A stretch of DNA of 64,000 bases from Hyphomicrobium_A sp963722495 (GTDB lineage Bacteria; Pseudomonadota; Alphaproteobacteria; Rhizobiales; Hyphomicrobiaceae). The notes beneath the pieces are model-generated. The model was not told the DNA's origin, searched no databases, and saw only the letters and a list, made by a program, of their open reading frames with translations. Made by a program: the position numbers and the translations under genes. The stretch covers positions 1 to 64,000 of the forward strand of contig CAVRND010000007.1 in the NCBI GenBank assembly GCA_963722495.1, read 5' to 3'. Positions 29,709 to 39,793 of this stretch are shown here, in pieces. Within the stretch, counting starts at the first letter, position 1; each line of letters opens with the position of its first letter.

Positions 29709-30866
29709 TTAGACGGCTTCGAACAATGCCGCGATGCCCATGCCGCCGGCGACGCCGAGCGTGGCGATGCCGAGGCTGGAGCCGGCGCTCTCGCCGCGCG
29801 CCATGCGGGTGAAGAGCCGCGTCACCAGAACGGAGCTGGAAGCAGCAAACGGATGTCCGCGCGCGATGGCGCCGCCGTCCGGATTGAGGATGTCATCGTC
29901 GAGTTCGAGGCTGCGGACGAGGGCGATCGCCTGCGCGGCCGACGACTCGCTCATCTCGATGAACCCCACGTCGGACGGCTTGTAACGGTCCGACTTGGCT
30001 ATCAATTTCTGCATCGCCGCGATCGGCGCCGCCGCCTCGTCGTCGGGTGAGGCGCCGCGAGCGGCATGCGCCAGCAACCGCAACCCGCGCGGCTTGCCGA
30101 GCGAGGCCCATACGTCTTTCGACACGACGACAGTCATCGCCGCGCCATCGTGCAGGCTCGAGGTGTTGCCGGGCGTCAGCGTTCCGTCGGGCGCCATGTA
30201 AGGGGCCAGTTGCGCCAGGTCCTTGAAATCGGGCGCCACGGAGCTCTGGTCGCGCGCTTCTTCCGGATTGGCGCGCAGCGGCGCGATCTCGCCGATGAAG
30301 CGTTTGTGCTCGCGCGCCTGCTCGGCCTTGAGGAACGAGCGCAGCGCATAGGCGTCCTGCTCGGCGCGGCCGATGCCGTATGTGATCGCCAGCGTCTCGG
30401 CGGATTCTATATGGGCGGGACCTTCGCGCTCCTCGCCCGAGCCGGGCTCGTAGCTGATGAAGCGGGGAAGCTGCTGCAAGTTGCGCGGCTTGGCCACGCG
30501 CCAAGGCGCCATGGAGATCGCCTCGGCACCTCCGGCGACGATCGCATGCGCATCGCCGAGGGAGACGGCACGCACCGCGGCGAGAATGGCATCGAGACCG
30601 GAGCCGCACTGCCGGTCTATGGTCGCCGCCGGGGCCGTTTCGGGCAAGCCCGCCGCCAGGGCGATCAGCCGTGCCGGATTGCCTCCTTGCGAGGCATTTC
30701 CGACGATCAGCTCGTCGACCTGACCTGGCTCGAGACCACTATCTTGCAGTGCAACACCGACTAGCGGCGCGCACAGCTCCTCGATGCGACGATTGCGATG
30801 GAGGCCACCAATGCGACCGATAGCGGTGCGCCGGGCCGCGACGATGTACGCGGATTGAGAAGGCAT
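29709..30866 (-). CDS. Thiolase-like protein lacking two conserved active-site elements
   Basis: The protein has 385 residues and the full length of a thiolase. The acyl-accepting nucleophile is present as C87 in DRQCGSGLDA, and the catalytic His is H338 in GGAIARGHPF. The second catalytic Cys, normally in a CIGGGMG-type motif, is replaced: the segment reads ATLGVAGGMG with G371. The NEAFA motif is also replaced by SESSA at 306-310. Thiolases need the second Cys for Claisen condensation or CoA cleavage, so this protein may be a hydrolase-like or SCP-x-like acyltransferase, or inactive. It is divergent from zur. A complete phaA is present at 40715, so this gene is not the cell's only thiolase. 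Confidence 0.85.
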   Translation of the reverse strand: MPSQSAYIVAARRTAIGRIGGLHRNRRIEELCAPLVGVALQDSGLEPGQVDELIVGNASQGGNPARLIALAAGLPETAPAATIDRQCGSGLDAILAAVRAVSLGDAHAIVAGGAEAISMAPWRVAKPRNLQQLPRFISYEPGSGEEREGPAHIESAETLAITYGIGRAEQDAYALRSFLKAEQAREHKRFIGEIAPLRANPEEARDQSSVAPDFKDLAQLAPYMAPDGTLTPGNTSSLHDGAAMTVVVSKDVWASLGKPRGLRLLAHAARGASPDDEAAAPIAAMQKLIAKSDRYKPSDVGFIEMSESSAAQAIALVRSLELDDDILNPDGGAIARGHPFAASSSVLVTRLFTRMARGESAGSSLGIATLGVAGGMGIAALFEAV

Positions 30867-31098
30867 ATGTGCTGTTTATGGCTCTCGAAAATTGACGCGC
30901 GAGAGAGCGATGTGTTGGCACTCGTTGACAGAGCGCCGGCTCCCGACTTCCATTGTCCGGTGTTGGCTAGCAACCATATGATGGTGGCGGAAAAGGGATC
31001 ATTCGAAGTTGGGTTTATGATCCGTTTCCAGGCGTCCGCTATGCCGCGCACGTGCTCTGGTATACAGTGACGAAAATAGAAACGCTTGGGATGAAACG

Positions 31099-31599
31099 AT
31101 GACCGAGGCAACCGCCAAGCAATCTCCGTCGTCACCGGTTTCAAGCGACCGCAAACTGGCAAAAGCCGTCGAGCGGGCTAACCAAGCGTTCACCGAGAAG
31201 AACCTGCGCTTTACCAAGTTGCGCCAGGACGTCTTCGAGGAAATCGCCTCGACGCACGCTTCGATTGGCGCCTACGACGTGCTCGCCAAGCTGGCCGAGA
31301 AGGGCACGCGCCTCGCCCCCATCTCCGTTTACCGCGCCATCGACGCGCTGCTGGAAGCCGGCGTCATCCACCGCCTCGAAAGCAAGAACGCGTTCTTCGC
31401 CTGCCGGCGCATGGACCATCGCACTGGCCGCCGTCCCATCTTCCTGTCGTGCGAGAATTGCAACGCCGTGCAGGAGGTCGACTCCGAAGGTATCTTCGAC
31501 ACCATAGATCGCCTATCGCGTGGCGCTTCCTTCCAGCCGCGCGTAAAGTTCGTCGAAGTCTCCGGACTGTGCCGCGACTGCGCGCCTAAGAAGGACTAA
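31099..31599 (+). CDS. zur: Zinc uptake regulator Zur (Fur family)
   Basis: The protein has 166 residues. The Fur-type winged helix is at NLRFTKLRQDVFEEIAS and APISVYRAIDALLEAGVIHRL. The structural zinc site is CENC and CRDC (C-x2-C twice), and RRMDHRTG supplies further metal ligands. The adjacent znuC and znuB genes identify it as Zur rather than Fur, Mur or Irr. Zinc-loaded Zur represses zinc uptake genes, and its place as first gene suggests autoregulation. The 232-bp gap to the divergent thiolase-like gene must hold the promoter, but I found no confident Zur box. Confidence 0.9.
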   Translation: MTEATAKQSPSSPVSSDRKLAKAVERANQAFTEKNLRFTKLRQDVFEEIASTHASIGAYDVLAKLAEKGTRLAPISVYRAIDALLEAGVIHRLESKNAFFACRRMDHRTGRRPIFLSCENCNAVQEVDSEGIFDTIDRLSRGASFQPRVKFVEVSGLCRDCAPKKD

Positions 31600-31607
31600 G
31601 CCCACTC

Positions 31608-32489
31608 ATGCCGCAGAAGGATGGAGTGGCGCCCGCGGCGGCAGAGCCGTGCGGCCACCAGCAGGGTCGCGCCTGCGCACATCAGCACGGGCACAAGGAA
31701 GCCGCCGCCCCCTTCGATCCGACGGCGCTCATCTCGGCGCGCGGTCTTTGCATCTCGCGCCATGGCCGCGACCTGCTGATGGACGTCGACCTAGACATTC
31801 ACGCGCGCGAGATCGTCACGCTCATCGGACCCAACGGCGCCGGCAAGACAACGCTGGTGCGCGTTCTGCTCGGCCTGGAGAGGCCGGACCGCGGCGCCGT
31901 GCAGCGGCGCAAGGATTTGCGCATCGGGTATGTGCCGCAGCGTTTCGACAGCGACGCCGTGATCCCCATGACGGTCGAGCGGTTCCTGATGCTCGGCAGC
32001 GCCGTGAGCCTTAGCGACATTGGAGCTGCCCTGGCGCACGTCGACGCGCAATCGGTCCGCAATCAGCAACTCGGCGAGTTGTCGGGCGGCGAGCTTCAGC
32101 GCGTCCTGCTGGCGCGTGCGCTGCTACGCAAACCCAATCTTCTCGTGCTTGACGAGCCGGTGCAGGGCGTCGACTACACGGGCGAGGCCGATCTCTACAA
32201 CCTGATCGGCCGCCTGCGCGACGAGGTTGGCTTCGGCGTGCTGCTCGTCTCGCATGATCTGCACATCGTCATGGCGCGCTCCGATCGCGTCATCTGCCTC
32301 AACCATCACGTCTGCTGCTCGGGCGTGCCTGAGACCGTGGCCCAGCATCCCGCTTACGGCCGCCTGTTCGGCCCCGAGGCCGCGCGCGCCTTCGCGGTCT
32401 ATCGCCATCAGCACGACCACAGCCACGACCTCGCCGGCATGCCGCATCCGGACGAGACGGCTGCCCATCCGGCGCGCGGAGATAAGTAA
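31608..32489 (+). CDS. znuC: Zinc ABC transporter ATP-binding protein ZnuC with His-rich ends
   Basis: The protein has 293 residues. Walker A is GPNGAGKTTL, the signature is LSGGELQRVLLARAL, Walker B is LLVLDEPVQGVD, and the switch His is in LLVSHDLH. It powers zinc import through ZnuB. Both ends are His-rich: CGHQQGRACAHQHGHKEA at the start and HQHDHSHDLAGMPHPDE at the end, which may bind zinc and are unusual for ZnuC. It starts 8 bp after zur and is followed without a gap by znuB. No znuA (periplasmic binding protein) gene is in this locus. Confidence 0.92.
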   Translation: MPQKDGVAPAAAEPCGHQQGRACAHQHGHKEAAAPFDPTALISARGLCISRHGRDLLMDVDLDIHAREIVTLIGPNGAGKTTLVRVLLGLERPDRGAVQRRKDLRIGYVPQRFDSDAVIPMTVERFLMLGSAVSLSDIGAALAHVDAQSVRNQQLGELSGGELQRVLLARALLRKPNLLVLDEPVQGVDYTGEADLYNLIGRLRDEVGFGVLLVSHDLHIVMARSDRVICLNHHVCCSGVPETVAQHPAYGRLFGPEAARAFAVYRHQHDHSHDLAGMPHPDETAAHPARGDK

Positions 32490-33299
32490 GTGTTCGAGCC
32501 GTTCTTCGTCCGCGCGCTGGTCGCAAGCCTTGGGCTCGCCGCCGTCGCAGCGCCCCTCGGTTGTTTCGTCGTCTGGCAGCGCATGGCCTATTTCGGCGAG
32601 ACGGTCGCCCAGGCGGGCCTCATCGGCGTTGCGCTCGGCCTCGCATTACAGATGGACGTGACGTGGGGCGTGCTCATCGTCGCGCTTGCCGTCGCGGGGC
32701 TGCTGTTGTGGTTCGGACGCCAGAAGCTGGTGGCGCTCGATTCGATCCTCGGGCTGCTGCACCATGCGGCACTCGCCGCCGGCGTCATTGCCACGTCGAT
32801 GATCAAGGGCGCGCCGGTCGACCTCACCGGCTTCCTGTTCGGCGATGTCTTCGCCGTCACCGGGACGGACGTTGCCATCATCTTCATTGGTGGCGGCGCG
32901 GTGCTCGCCGTCGTCGCTTGGCTGTGGCAGCCGCTCCTGCGCCTTGCCGTGCATGAGGATCTGGCCGCTGCCGAGGGTGTCGACCGGGAGATGGTGCGCA
33001 CCGTATTCATCGTGCTGCTTGCGGTCGCCATTGCCGTCGCCATGAAGATCGTCGGCATCCTGCTCGTCATGGCCTTCCTGGTCGTGCCGGCCGTCGCCGC
33101 CCGCCCGCTGGCACGCACCCCCGAGCGCATGGTCGTGTTTACCGCCCTCATCGCCGCCGCCAGCGTCGTTGCCGGCCTGTGGCTGTCGGCCACAGTCGAT
33201 AGCCCCGGCGGCCCCTCGATCGTCATCGTCATGTCCATCCTGGCCGGGCTTTCGGTCAGCTGGGCCGCCTTTGGCCGCCCCGGCGTGCGCCAGAGATAG
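32490..33299 (+). CDS. znuB: Zinc ABC transporter permease ZnuB
   Basis: The protein has 269 residues, starting at GTG 32490 directly after the znuC stop. Start choice rests on MFEPFFVRALVASLGLA being the normal family beginning. About eight hydrophobic spans are visible, with conserved GCFVVWQRMAYFGETVAQAG near the start and MKIVGILLVMAFLVVPAVAA in the second half. It forms the inner membrane channel for zinc. The zero spacing implies translational coupling with znuC. Confidence 0.93.
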   Translation: MFEPFFVRALVASLGLAAVAAPLGCFVVWQRMAYFGETVAQAGLIGVALGLALQMDVTWGVLIVALAVAGLLLWFGRQKLVALDSILGLLHHAALAAGVIATSMIKGAPVDLTGFLFGDVFAVTGTDVAIIFIGGGAVLAVVAWLWQPLLRLAVHEDLAAAEGVDREMVRTVFIVLLAVAIAVAMKIVGILLVMAFLVVPAVAARPLARTPERMVVFTALIAAASVVAGLWLSATVDSPGGPSIVIVMSILAGLSVSWAAFGRPGVRQR

Positions 33300-33363
33300 A
33301 GGATGTGGCCCGCCGCCCTCTGGCCAAGATGCGGGCGCTGGATTAGGTAGACGCTTGGTGCCA

Positions 33364-34665
<1,302 letters not shown>

Positions 34666-34696
34666 GGCGGGGCTGCAGTCCTTTGGGGAAACGACA

Positions 34697-35212
34697 ATGA
34701 CAACAACAACCCTAATCGCGCGCGCCCTCGTTCGCGCCGCTTCCATGGGCATGCTTCTGCTGGTAGCCGGCTGCTCCGGATCGTCGCTGCCCGACACCGA
34801 TCGCGTGTTCCTCTCGGCCGCGGGCGGCTGGGACCGCAACCGCGATGGCGTCGTCACCTGCGATGAGTGGAAGGCGTACGCGACCGAACTATTCAATGCC
34901 GCCGATACAAATCACGATGGTATCCTCGACCGCACCGAGTACGCGAAGATCATCTCCACCGACCGCATGTTCCAGACGGTCGAGTTCGGCTACTACGATG
35001 CCAACGGCGACGGCAAAGTCGAGCGCACCGAATTCGTCGACAAGCCCAACCGCGCCTTCGCGCTGCTCGACAAGAACAACGAGTGCAAGTTGACGGCGAA
35101 CCAGACCGCCGGCGCACGTGCGCATTCCGAGCAGATCTTCGATTCCAAGAAGGCGGAATCCGGCGATCCGCGCGAGAAGCAAAAGGGCGGCCCCGGCGTA
35201 GGCGGGATGTGA
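34697..35212 (+). CDS. EF-hand lipoprotein
   Basis: The protein has 171 residues from the ATG at 34697. A signal peptide ends in the lipobox LVAGC, so the mature protein is probably lipid-anchored at Cys. Three calcium-binding loops follow: DRNRDGVVTCDEW, DTNHDGILDRTEY and DANGDGKVERTEF. A fourth, DKNNECKLTANQ, has lost key acidic residues. The C-terminal end is charged and low in complexity. Such envelope EF-hand proteins are common in this order and presumably sense or buffer calcium; the partner is unknown. It follows ispG by 31 bp but probably has a separate role. Confidence 0.85.
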   Translation: MTTTTLIARALVRAASMGMLLLVAGCSGSSLPDTDRVFLSAAGGWDRNRDGVVTCDEWKAYATELFNAADTNHDGILDRTEYAKIISTDRMFQTVEFGYYDANGDGKVERTEFVDKPNRAFALLDKNNECKLTANQTAGARAHSEQIFDSKKAESGDPREKQKGGPGVGGM

Positions 35213-35381
35213 CCCCTCCTTTATTTGGCCCGATATAGGGCCATCCAGCCAAGTCTTCGCCAAGCTCAGGCCATTGGCGAAGCGTAGCTTTTTGGCGACA
35301 CCCGGATTCCGACCCCGGGGAACTCCCGAACTGAGACACGCGTTGGGTGCTCAGTGACCAGACATAACGGGGATACTCGCC

Positions 35382-36095
35382 ATGAAACGATTGTTGCTTG
35401 CCGGCCTCGTCGCCGGTGCGTGGTCGAGCTGTGCGCTTGCCGCCGATCTCGGTCCCTACACCCCGCCGCCGCGCTATGAGCCCACCTACGAGCCCGTGCG
35501 CGATCACGGCTACAACTGGCAGGGCCTATATCTGGGTGCGAACGCCGGCTACGGCTGGGGCAACGACAATGCCTCGACATTCGTCGGTCCTGCGTCAGCA
35601 TCGGGCGGCGTCAATCCGAGCGGTTGGTTCGGCGGTGGCCAGATCGGCTACAACGCGCAGTTCAATGCGCTCGTGATCGGTCTCGAAGCCGACTTGCAGG
35701 GTGCCGACATCAGCGACACGACGGCCTTGGCTGGCGGTGGCGCATTCACGCAAGCGACTACCGACATCGAATGGTTCTCGACGCTGCGCGGCCGCGTCGG
35801 CTACGCGGCCGGACCTGCACTGCTCTACGTGACGGGCGGCTGGGCCTTCGCCGATGTGAATACCAGCGTCAATCAGTCCTTCGGCGGTGGCGCGGTTGGC
35901 ATGAGCAGTGACGACATCAAATCGGGCTACACGGTCGGTGGCGGTGTCGAGTGGGCCTTCGCACCGAACTGGTCGCTGAAGACGGAGTACCTGTACGTCG
36001 ATCTCGGCAAAGACACCTTCAGCACGCCGGTCGGCACCTACACGACCGAGACCGACTTCCACACCGCGCGCGTGGGCCTCAACTACCGCTTCTAA
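35382..36095 (+). CDS. Omp31/Omp25-family outer membrane beta-barrel protein
   Basis: The protein has 237 residues. A signal peptide ends at ALA-AD near residue 20. A short Pro/Tyr-rich stretch (PYTPPPRYEP) precedes NWQGLYLGANAGYGWG, the typical first strand. Alternating aromatic and hydrophobic strands continue to the final VGLNYRF with a terminal Phe, the outer membrane insertion signal. The family comprises the major outer membrane proteins of Brucella and relatives. It has its own upstream region of about 170 bp and a hairpin terminator after it, so it is probably a single-gene unit. Confidence 0.9.
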   Translation: MKRLLLAGLVAGAWSSCALAADLGPYTPPPRYEPTYEPVRDHGYNWQGLYLGANAGYGWGNDNASTFVGPASASGGVNPSGWFGGGQIGYNAQFNALVIGLEADLQGADISDTTALAGGGAFTQATTDIEWFSTLRGRVGYAAGPALLYVTGGWAFADVNTSVNQSFGGGAVGMSSDDIKSGYTVGGGVEWAFAPNWSLKTEYLYVDLGKDTFSTPVGTYTTETDFHTARVGLNYRF

Positions 36096-36119
36096 GTCTC
36101 GACAATTCCATCAGCTGCT

Positions 36120-36158
36120 AAGGCGTCTCCTGCACCCGGGAGGCGCCTTTGGCTTTTG
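36120..36158 (+). terminator. Rho-independent terminator after the porin gene
   Basis: AAGGCG pairs with CGCCTT and TCC with GGA, around TGCACCC, with a small internal mismatch. It is followed by TTGGCTTTT. It lies 25 bp past the porin stop and 16 bp before the ispA stop. Confidence 0.75.
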
Positions 36159-36173
36159 TGAGCTCGAGCGTAT

Positions 36174-37073
36174 TCAGTGCCCGCGGTTGGCGGCGAAATG
36201 AGCCGCCTCGATGAGGACGGCCGCCTTGTCGCCGAACTGGTGCAGTTCGCGCTCGGCATTGGCGACCGCCGCCGCAAGTTGCGCACGCGCCTCGTCAACG
36301 CCGATGAGGCCGACCAAGGTAGCCTTGCCGGCGGCACTGTCCTTTCCGGTCGCCTTGCCCATCACCTTCGCGTCGCCTTCCTCATCGAGCAGATCATCGG
36401 CGATCTGAAACGCCAGCCCCAGGTTGTCGCCGTAGCGCTTTAGCGCAACACGTTGCTCGGCCGGTGCACGCGCGAGCACTGCGCCGGCTTCGCACGCCGC
36501 TGCGATTAGTGCGCCGGTCTTCAGGGATTGCAGCCGCCGCACATGCTCCGCAGTCATGCGCGCCGGCTCGCCGCGTTTCTCCGCTTCGAGATCGAGCATC
36601 TGGCCCAGCACCATGCCGCGCCCGCCGGCCGCATGGGCGAGCACGCGCGTCAGCTCCGCCCGCACGCCCGGATCCTGATGCGTGGTCTCGCGCGCCATGA
36701 TCTCGAAGGCGAGTGTCAGCAGCGCATCGCCGGCAAGGATCGCCGTCCACTCGTCGAACTCCCTGTGCACGGTTGGCTGCCCGCGCCGCAAGTCGTCGTT
36801 GTCCATCGACGGCAGGTCGTCGTGCACGAGCGAATAGCAATGCACGCACTCGAACGCCGCTGCCGCGTCGAGCGCGGCTTCGGGGGCGATGCCGAACAGT
36901 GCCGCACTTTCGATGACGAGGAACGGGCGGAAGCGTTTTCCGCCGCCAAGCAGGGCGTGGCGCATGGCGGTACGCAGCCGGCCGCCCTCTTCCGGCCCGC
37001 ATTTGCCAAGCAAATCAGTTAGGCGTTGCTCGGTGAGACCCGCGGCGGCGGCGAGCCTTTGCACGAACGTCAT
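36174..37073 (-). CDS. ispA: Short-chain polyprenyl (farnesyl/geranylgeranyl) diphosphate synthase
   Basis: The protein has 299 residues. The first aspartate-rich motif is in HDDLPSMDNDDLRRG and the second is DDLLDEEGD, both needed to bind the allylic diphosphate with Mg2+. GGGKRFRPFL near the start and the Lys-rich GKATGKDSAAGKATLVGL region also fit IspA. It condenses IPP with DMAPP or GPP in the isoprenoid pathway that ispG feeds. Product length cannot be fixed from sequence alone. It is divergent from mtgA with 97 bp between starts. Confidence 0.9.
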   Translation of the reverse strand: MTFVQRLAAAAGLTEQRLTDLLGKCGPEEGGRLRTAMRHALLGGGKRFRPFLVIESAALFGIAPEAALDAAAAFECVHCYSLVHDDLPSMDNDDLRRGQPTVHREFDEWTAILAGDALLTLAFEIMARETTHQDPGVRAELTRVLAHAAGGRGMVLGQMLDLEAEKRGEPARMTAEHVRRLQSLKTGALIAAACEAGAVLARAPAEQRVALKRYGDNLGLAFQIADDLLDEEGDAKVMGKATGKDSAAGKATLVGLIGVDEARAQLAAAVANAERELHQFGDKAAVLIEAAHFAANRGH

Positions 37074-37170
37074 TTCGGATTACCTAGTAGCGTCGGGCCA
37101 GCCCTCCCAAGCCTTTTGGCAGCGGGCGATCAGCGCTGCGGATATAGCACCGGGACGACGCAAGCACAGT

Positions 37171-38847
37171 ATGGAAAGGTCCGACCCTCCACGGCCGGCC
37201 GCTGCCGATCCGGCCGCAGCAAAACCTGAGCCCCAGAAGCCGGCGGCCGAAGGCGAAGCTGCGCCCGCTCCCGAGAAGGCGGCCCTGCCGCCGCAACCCG
37301 AAAACGATCCGTTCGCCGAAGCGGAGCCGGAAGCGGTCGAGCGCACGCACTTCGAGGTCCTGGAGCGCGAGACGACGCAACCCTTACGCCGCTACGGTTA
37401 TCAGCATCCTGCGACACCGCACGGCATCACGCCCGCCGACCTCGTCGCCGTCCCACATCAAGAAGAGCAGCCGCAGGCTCCGTCGCCCGACCCAATCATC
37501 GAGACGGCGTTCGAGCCGTGGCCGGATCCGTTGCCAACAATAGGGCCGCACGTTGCGGAGCCCGAGCGCGAAGCACCGGCCGCCGATTATCCTGCTGTCG
37601 AGGAGCCGCTTCATGCGCCGCCAATAGAGGAGCATCTCGAAGAGCCGGCGACGCCGGAGCCTTCCACCCCAAGCGCGCCGGACGGCGTGGGAGAATTGTT
37701 CGAGCCGGCCGAGCTGCCACCTACGCATTCCGAGACGCAGCCGCTCGCATTCGAGCCGATGCCTTTCGAAGTGCCGCCGCCCTTCACCGGTCGATCGCCT
37801 GCGCCCGCGCCGCACTTGTACGAACCGCCGGCCCCCGTCGAGCCCGATCCTATCGAGCCGGCGCCAGCTGCGCCGGTTTCCTATGAGCCGCCGTACGTGG
37901 CGCCGGTTAAGCCCGAGCCTCGACCTCAACCCGAGCCAGAACCCGAGCCGTTAGCTCCAGCACCGCCGGCCCACGAGCCCGCGTATGTCGAGCCGATAAA
38001 GCGCGCGCCTGAGCCTGCGCCATCGCTGACGCTTCGCCATGACGTCGCCGGCGCCTGGTCGCCCGCCATGCGGCGCGAGCCGGCCTTCCGCCGCCCCGAG
38101 CCCGTGATGCCGGTCGCAACGACGGCGCCGATCCCCGAGCTCGCGCCTGCCGGTCGCAATTACCGCGATCTGTTCAGCCGCGCCGTTCGCGTCGGCGTCC
38201 TCGCCTTCTGCGGCTGGTTCATCGCCGTGCTGGTCCTCATCGCCGTCTTCCGTTTCGTCAACCCGCCGTTCTCAATGCTGATGGCGCAGCAGTGGCTGAC
38301 CGGCACGCCGATCGACAAGCAGTGGGTGCCGCTCGCGCGCATCTCGCCCAACTTGACGCGGGCGGTGATCGTCGCCGAGGACGGCCGCTTCTGCCAGCAC
38401 TGGGGCATCGACTTCATCGAGGCCGCGAACGCCATCCGGCGCGCGTCTGACGGGTATCCGCGCGGCGCCAGCACCATCACAATGCAGGTGGCGAAGAACC
38501 TCTTCTTGCTGCCCGTGAAGAGCTACCTGCGCAAAATCGTCGAGATCCCGCTCACGTTTGCCATCGAGCTTGCCTGGCCGAAGCGCCGCATTCTCGAGGT
38601 CTATCTAAACATCGTCGAGCTGGGGCCTGGCATCTTCGGCGCCGAGGCGGCCTCGCAGGCCCATTTTGGGCGTTCGGCCGCCGGGCTGAGCACCCGGCAG
38701 GCGGCTCAGCTCGCCGTCAGTCTGCCCAACCCGATTGTACGCGACGCCGGCGCCCCTGGCCCGCGCACGGCGCACCGCGCCTCGGTCATCCAGGCCCGGG
38801 CCGCGCGCACCCGCGAGGCCTCCGCCTGCGTCGACGGCGGCCGATAA
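37171..38847 (+). CDS. mtgA: Monofunctional peptidoglycan glycosyltransferase with a long Pro/Glu-rich N-terminal extension
   Basis: The protein has 558 residues from the ATG at 37171; no clear ribosome site supports this start. Residues 1 to about 330 are low-complexity and rich in Pro, Glu and Ala (for example PEPRPQPEPEPEPLAPAP). A membrane span follows (VGVLAFCGWFIAVLVLIAVF), then a complete GT51 domain: VAEDGRFCQHWGID with the catalytic Glu and RGASTITMQVAKNLFL. MtgA polymerises lipid II into glycan strands and is normally only about 230-250 residues. The extension would lie in the cytoplasm and could bind a partner. Codon use and GC content of the extension are in keeping with the neighbours. 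Confidence 0.88.
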   Translation: MERSDPPRPAAADPAAAKPEPQKPAAEGEAAPAPEKAALPPQPENDPFAEAEPEAVERTHFEVLERETTQPLRRYGYQHPATPHGITPADLVAVPHQEEQPQAPSPDPIIETAFEPWPDPLPTIGPHVAEPEREAPAADYPAVEEPLHAPPIEEHLEEPATPEPSTPSAPDGVGELFEPAELPPTHSETQPLAFEPMPFEVPPPFTGRSPAPAPHLYEPPAPVEPDPIEPAPAAPVSYEPPYVAPVKPEPRPQPEPEPEPLAPAPPAHEPAYVEPIKRAPEPAPSLTLRHDVAGAWSPAMRREPAFRRPEPVMPVATTAPIPELAPAGRNYRDLFSRAVRVGVLAFCGWFIAVLVLIAVFRFVNPPFSMLMAQQWLTGTPIDKQWVPLARISPNLTRAVIVAEDGRFCQHWGIDFIEAANAIRRASDGYPRGASTITMQVAKNLFLLPVKSYLRKIVEIPLTFAIELAWPKRRILEVYLNIVELGPGIFGAEAASQAHFGRSAAGLSTRQAAQLAVSLPNPIVRDAGAPGPRTAHRASVIQARAARTREASACVDGGR

Positions 38848-38890
38848 GCCTCTCCAAGGCTCTGGAACTCCCGCCGGAATGTAGTATAAG

Positions 38891-38929
38891 GCCCCCCACG
38901 TAGGCTCCCGGCCGGATTGCCGTGCGGGG
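38891..38929 (+). terminator. Possible terminator hairpin after mtgA
   Basis: CCCCCCACG pairs with CGTGCGGGG with one mismatch around a 20-nt loop that holds a smaller CCGGCCGG palindrome. It is 44 bp past the mtgA stop. No good T tract follows, so it is uncertain. Confidence 0.4.
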
Positions 38930-39038
38930 CGTTTACATAGAAATGAGCTTCCAACAGCCGGGATTTGGGCGGGCTTGAGAAGGCCCGACGCGGCGTTTTA
39001 AGCACGCATAATCCCGGTCAAAGCACGGAGTTAGACCA

Positions 39039-39224
39039 ATGGCAGTTCCGCGGAAGAAAGTTTCGCGCATGAAGCAGGGCACGCGCCGCTCGCATGACGC
39101 GCTCGTCGCCCCGTCCTATGTCGAGGACAAGGAATCCGGCGAGCTTCGCCGTCCCCACCATATCGATATCAAGACCGGCAAGTATCGCGGCCGGCAGATT
39201 CTCGAGCCCAAAGCCGACGTCTGA
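39039..39224 (+). CDS. rpmF: 50S ribosomal protein L32
   Basis: The protein has 61 residues: MAVPRKKVSRMKQGTRRSHD is the standard start, with HHIDIKTGKYRGRQIL in the second half. It is a zinc-free L32 form with no CxxC motif, as is usual in this group. It is a component of the large ribosomal subunit. It lies between mtgA and the PHB genes and appears to be a single-gene unit. Confidence 0.97.
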   Translation: MAVPRKKVSRMKQGTRRSHDALVAPSYVEDKESGELRRPHHIDIKTGKYRGRQILEPKADV

Positions 39225-39361
39225 GGCTGGGTTCATAGCGGTACTATGGTGCATGGGGGCGGTCGCGAGGTCGCCCTTTCGCCGTTGCAGCGGCAAGGCC
39301 CTCGTGGCAAAAACGCTGTGCTGATGCCCGACCACGGCCGGCTAACAAGGGGGAACGCGTT

Positions 39362-39772
39362 ATGTCGCTCAGGTCCATCCCATCCATTGTCATCGCGTTC
39401 CTCATCTATAACGCGGTCGTCTTCGCCTCTCGCAGCACGGATGTGCTGAACAGCGCGCTGTTCGAGCTGCCGATGCTCAGCGGCGGCGTCTGGCGCTTCG
39501 AGGTCGGCGACCTCATCATCCTGCTGACCCTGTTCTTGCTGTTCGCAGAGTTGATCAAGTCGACCTACACCTCCTCCTCCTCGCTCGTCGATCACGGCCT
39601 GTCGATGGTCGTCTTCATCGCCTGCATCGTCGAATTCCTCCTGGCGCCGCTGGCCGCGACATCGACGTTCTTCCTCATCATGGTTGCCACGGCGATCGAC
39701 GTCGTCGCCGGCTTTACCATCGGCATCCGCGTGGCGCGGCGCGACCTCGCCATCGGCGGCTCGGGCGACTAG
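39362..39772 (+). CDS. Small membrane protein of unknown function
   Basis: The protein has 136 residues. About four hydrophobic spans are visible: SIVIAFLIYNAVVF, LIILLTLFLLFAELI, MVVFIACIVEFLLAPLA and FFLIMVATAIDVVAGF. Between the first two is LNSALFELPMLSGGVWRFEV. It has a good ribosome site (GGGGGAA) a few bases before ATG 39362. I do not recognise the family. It converges on phaR, and a strong hairpin lies between them. Confidence 0.8.
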   Translation: MSLRSIPSIVIAFLIYNAVVFASRSTDVLNSALFELPMLSGGVWRFEVGDLIILLTLFLLFAELIKSTYTSSSSLVDHGLSMVVFIACIVEFLLAPLAATSTFFLIMVATAIDVVAGFTIGIRVARRDLAIGGSGD

Positions 39773-39793
39773 TCGACGGTGCGCGGCAGACAC

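Noticed and set aside
30867..31098. Zur box upstream of zur
   Set aside because: I looked for an AT-rich palindrome of the Zur type in the 232-bp gap and found none convincing, so none is annotated.
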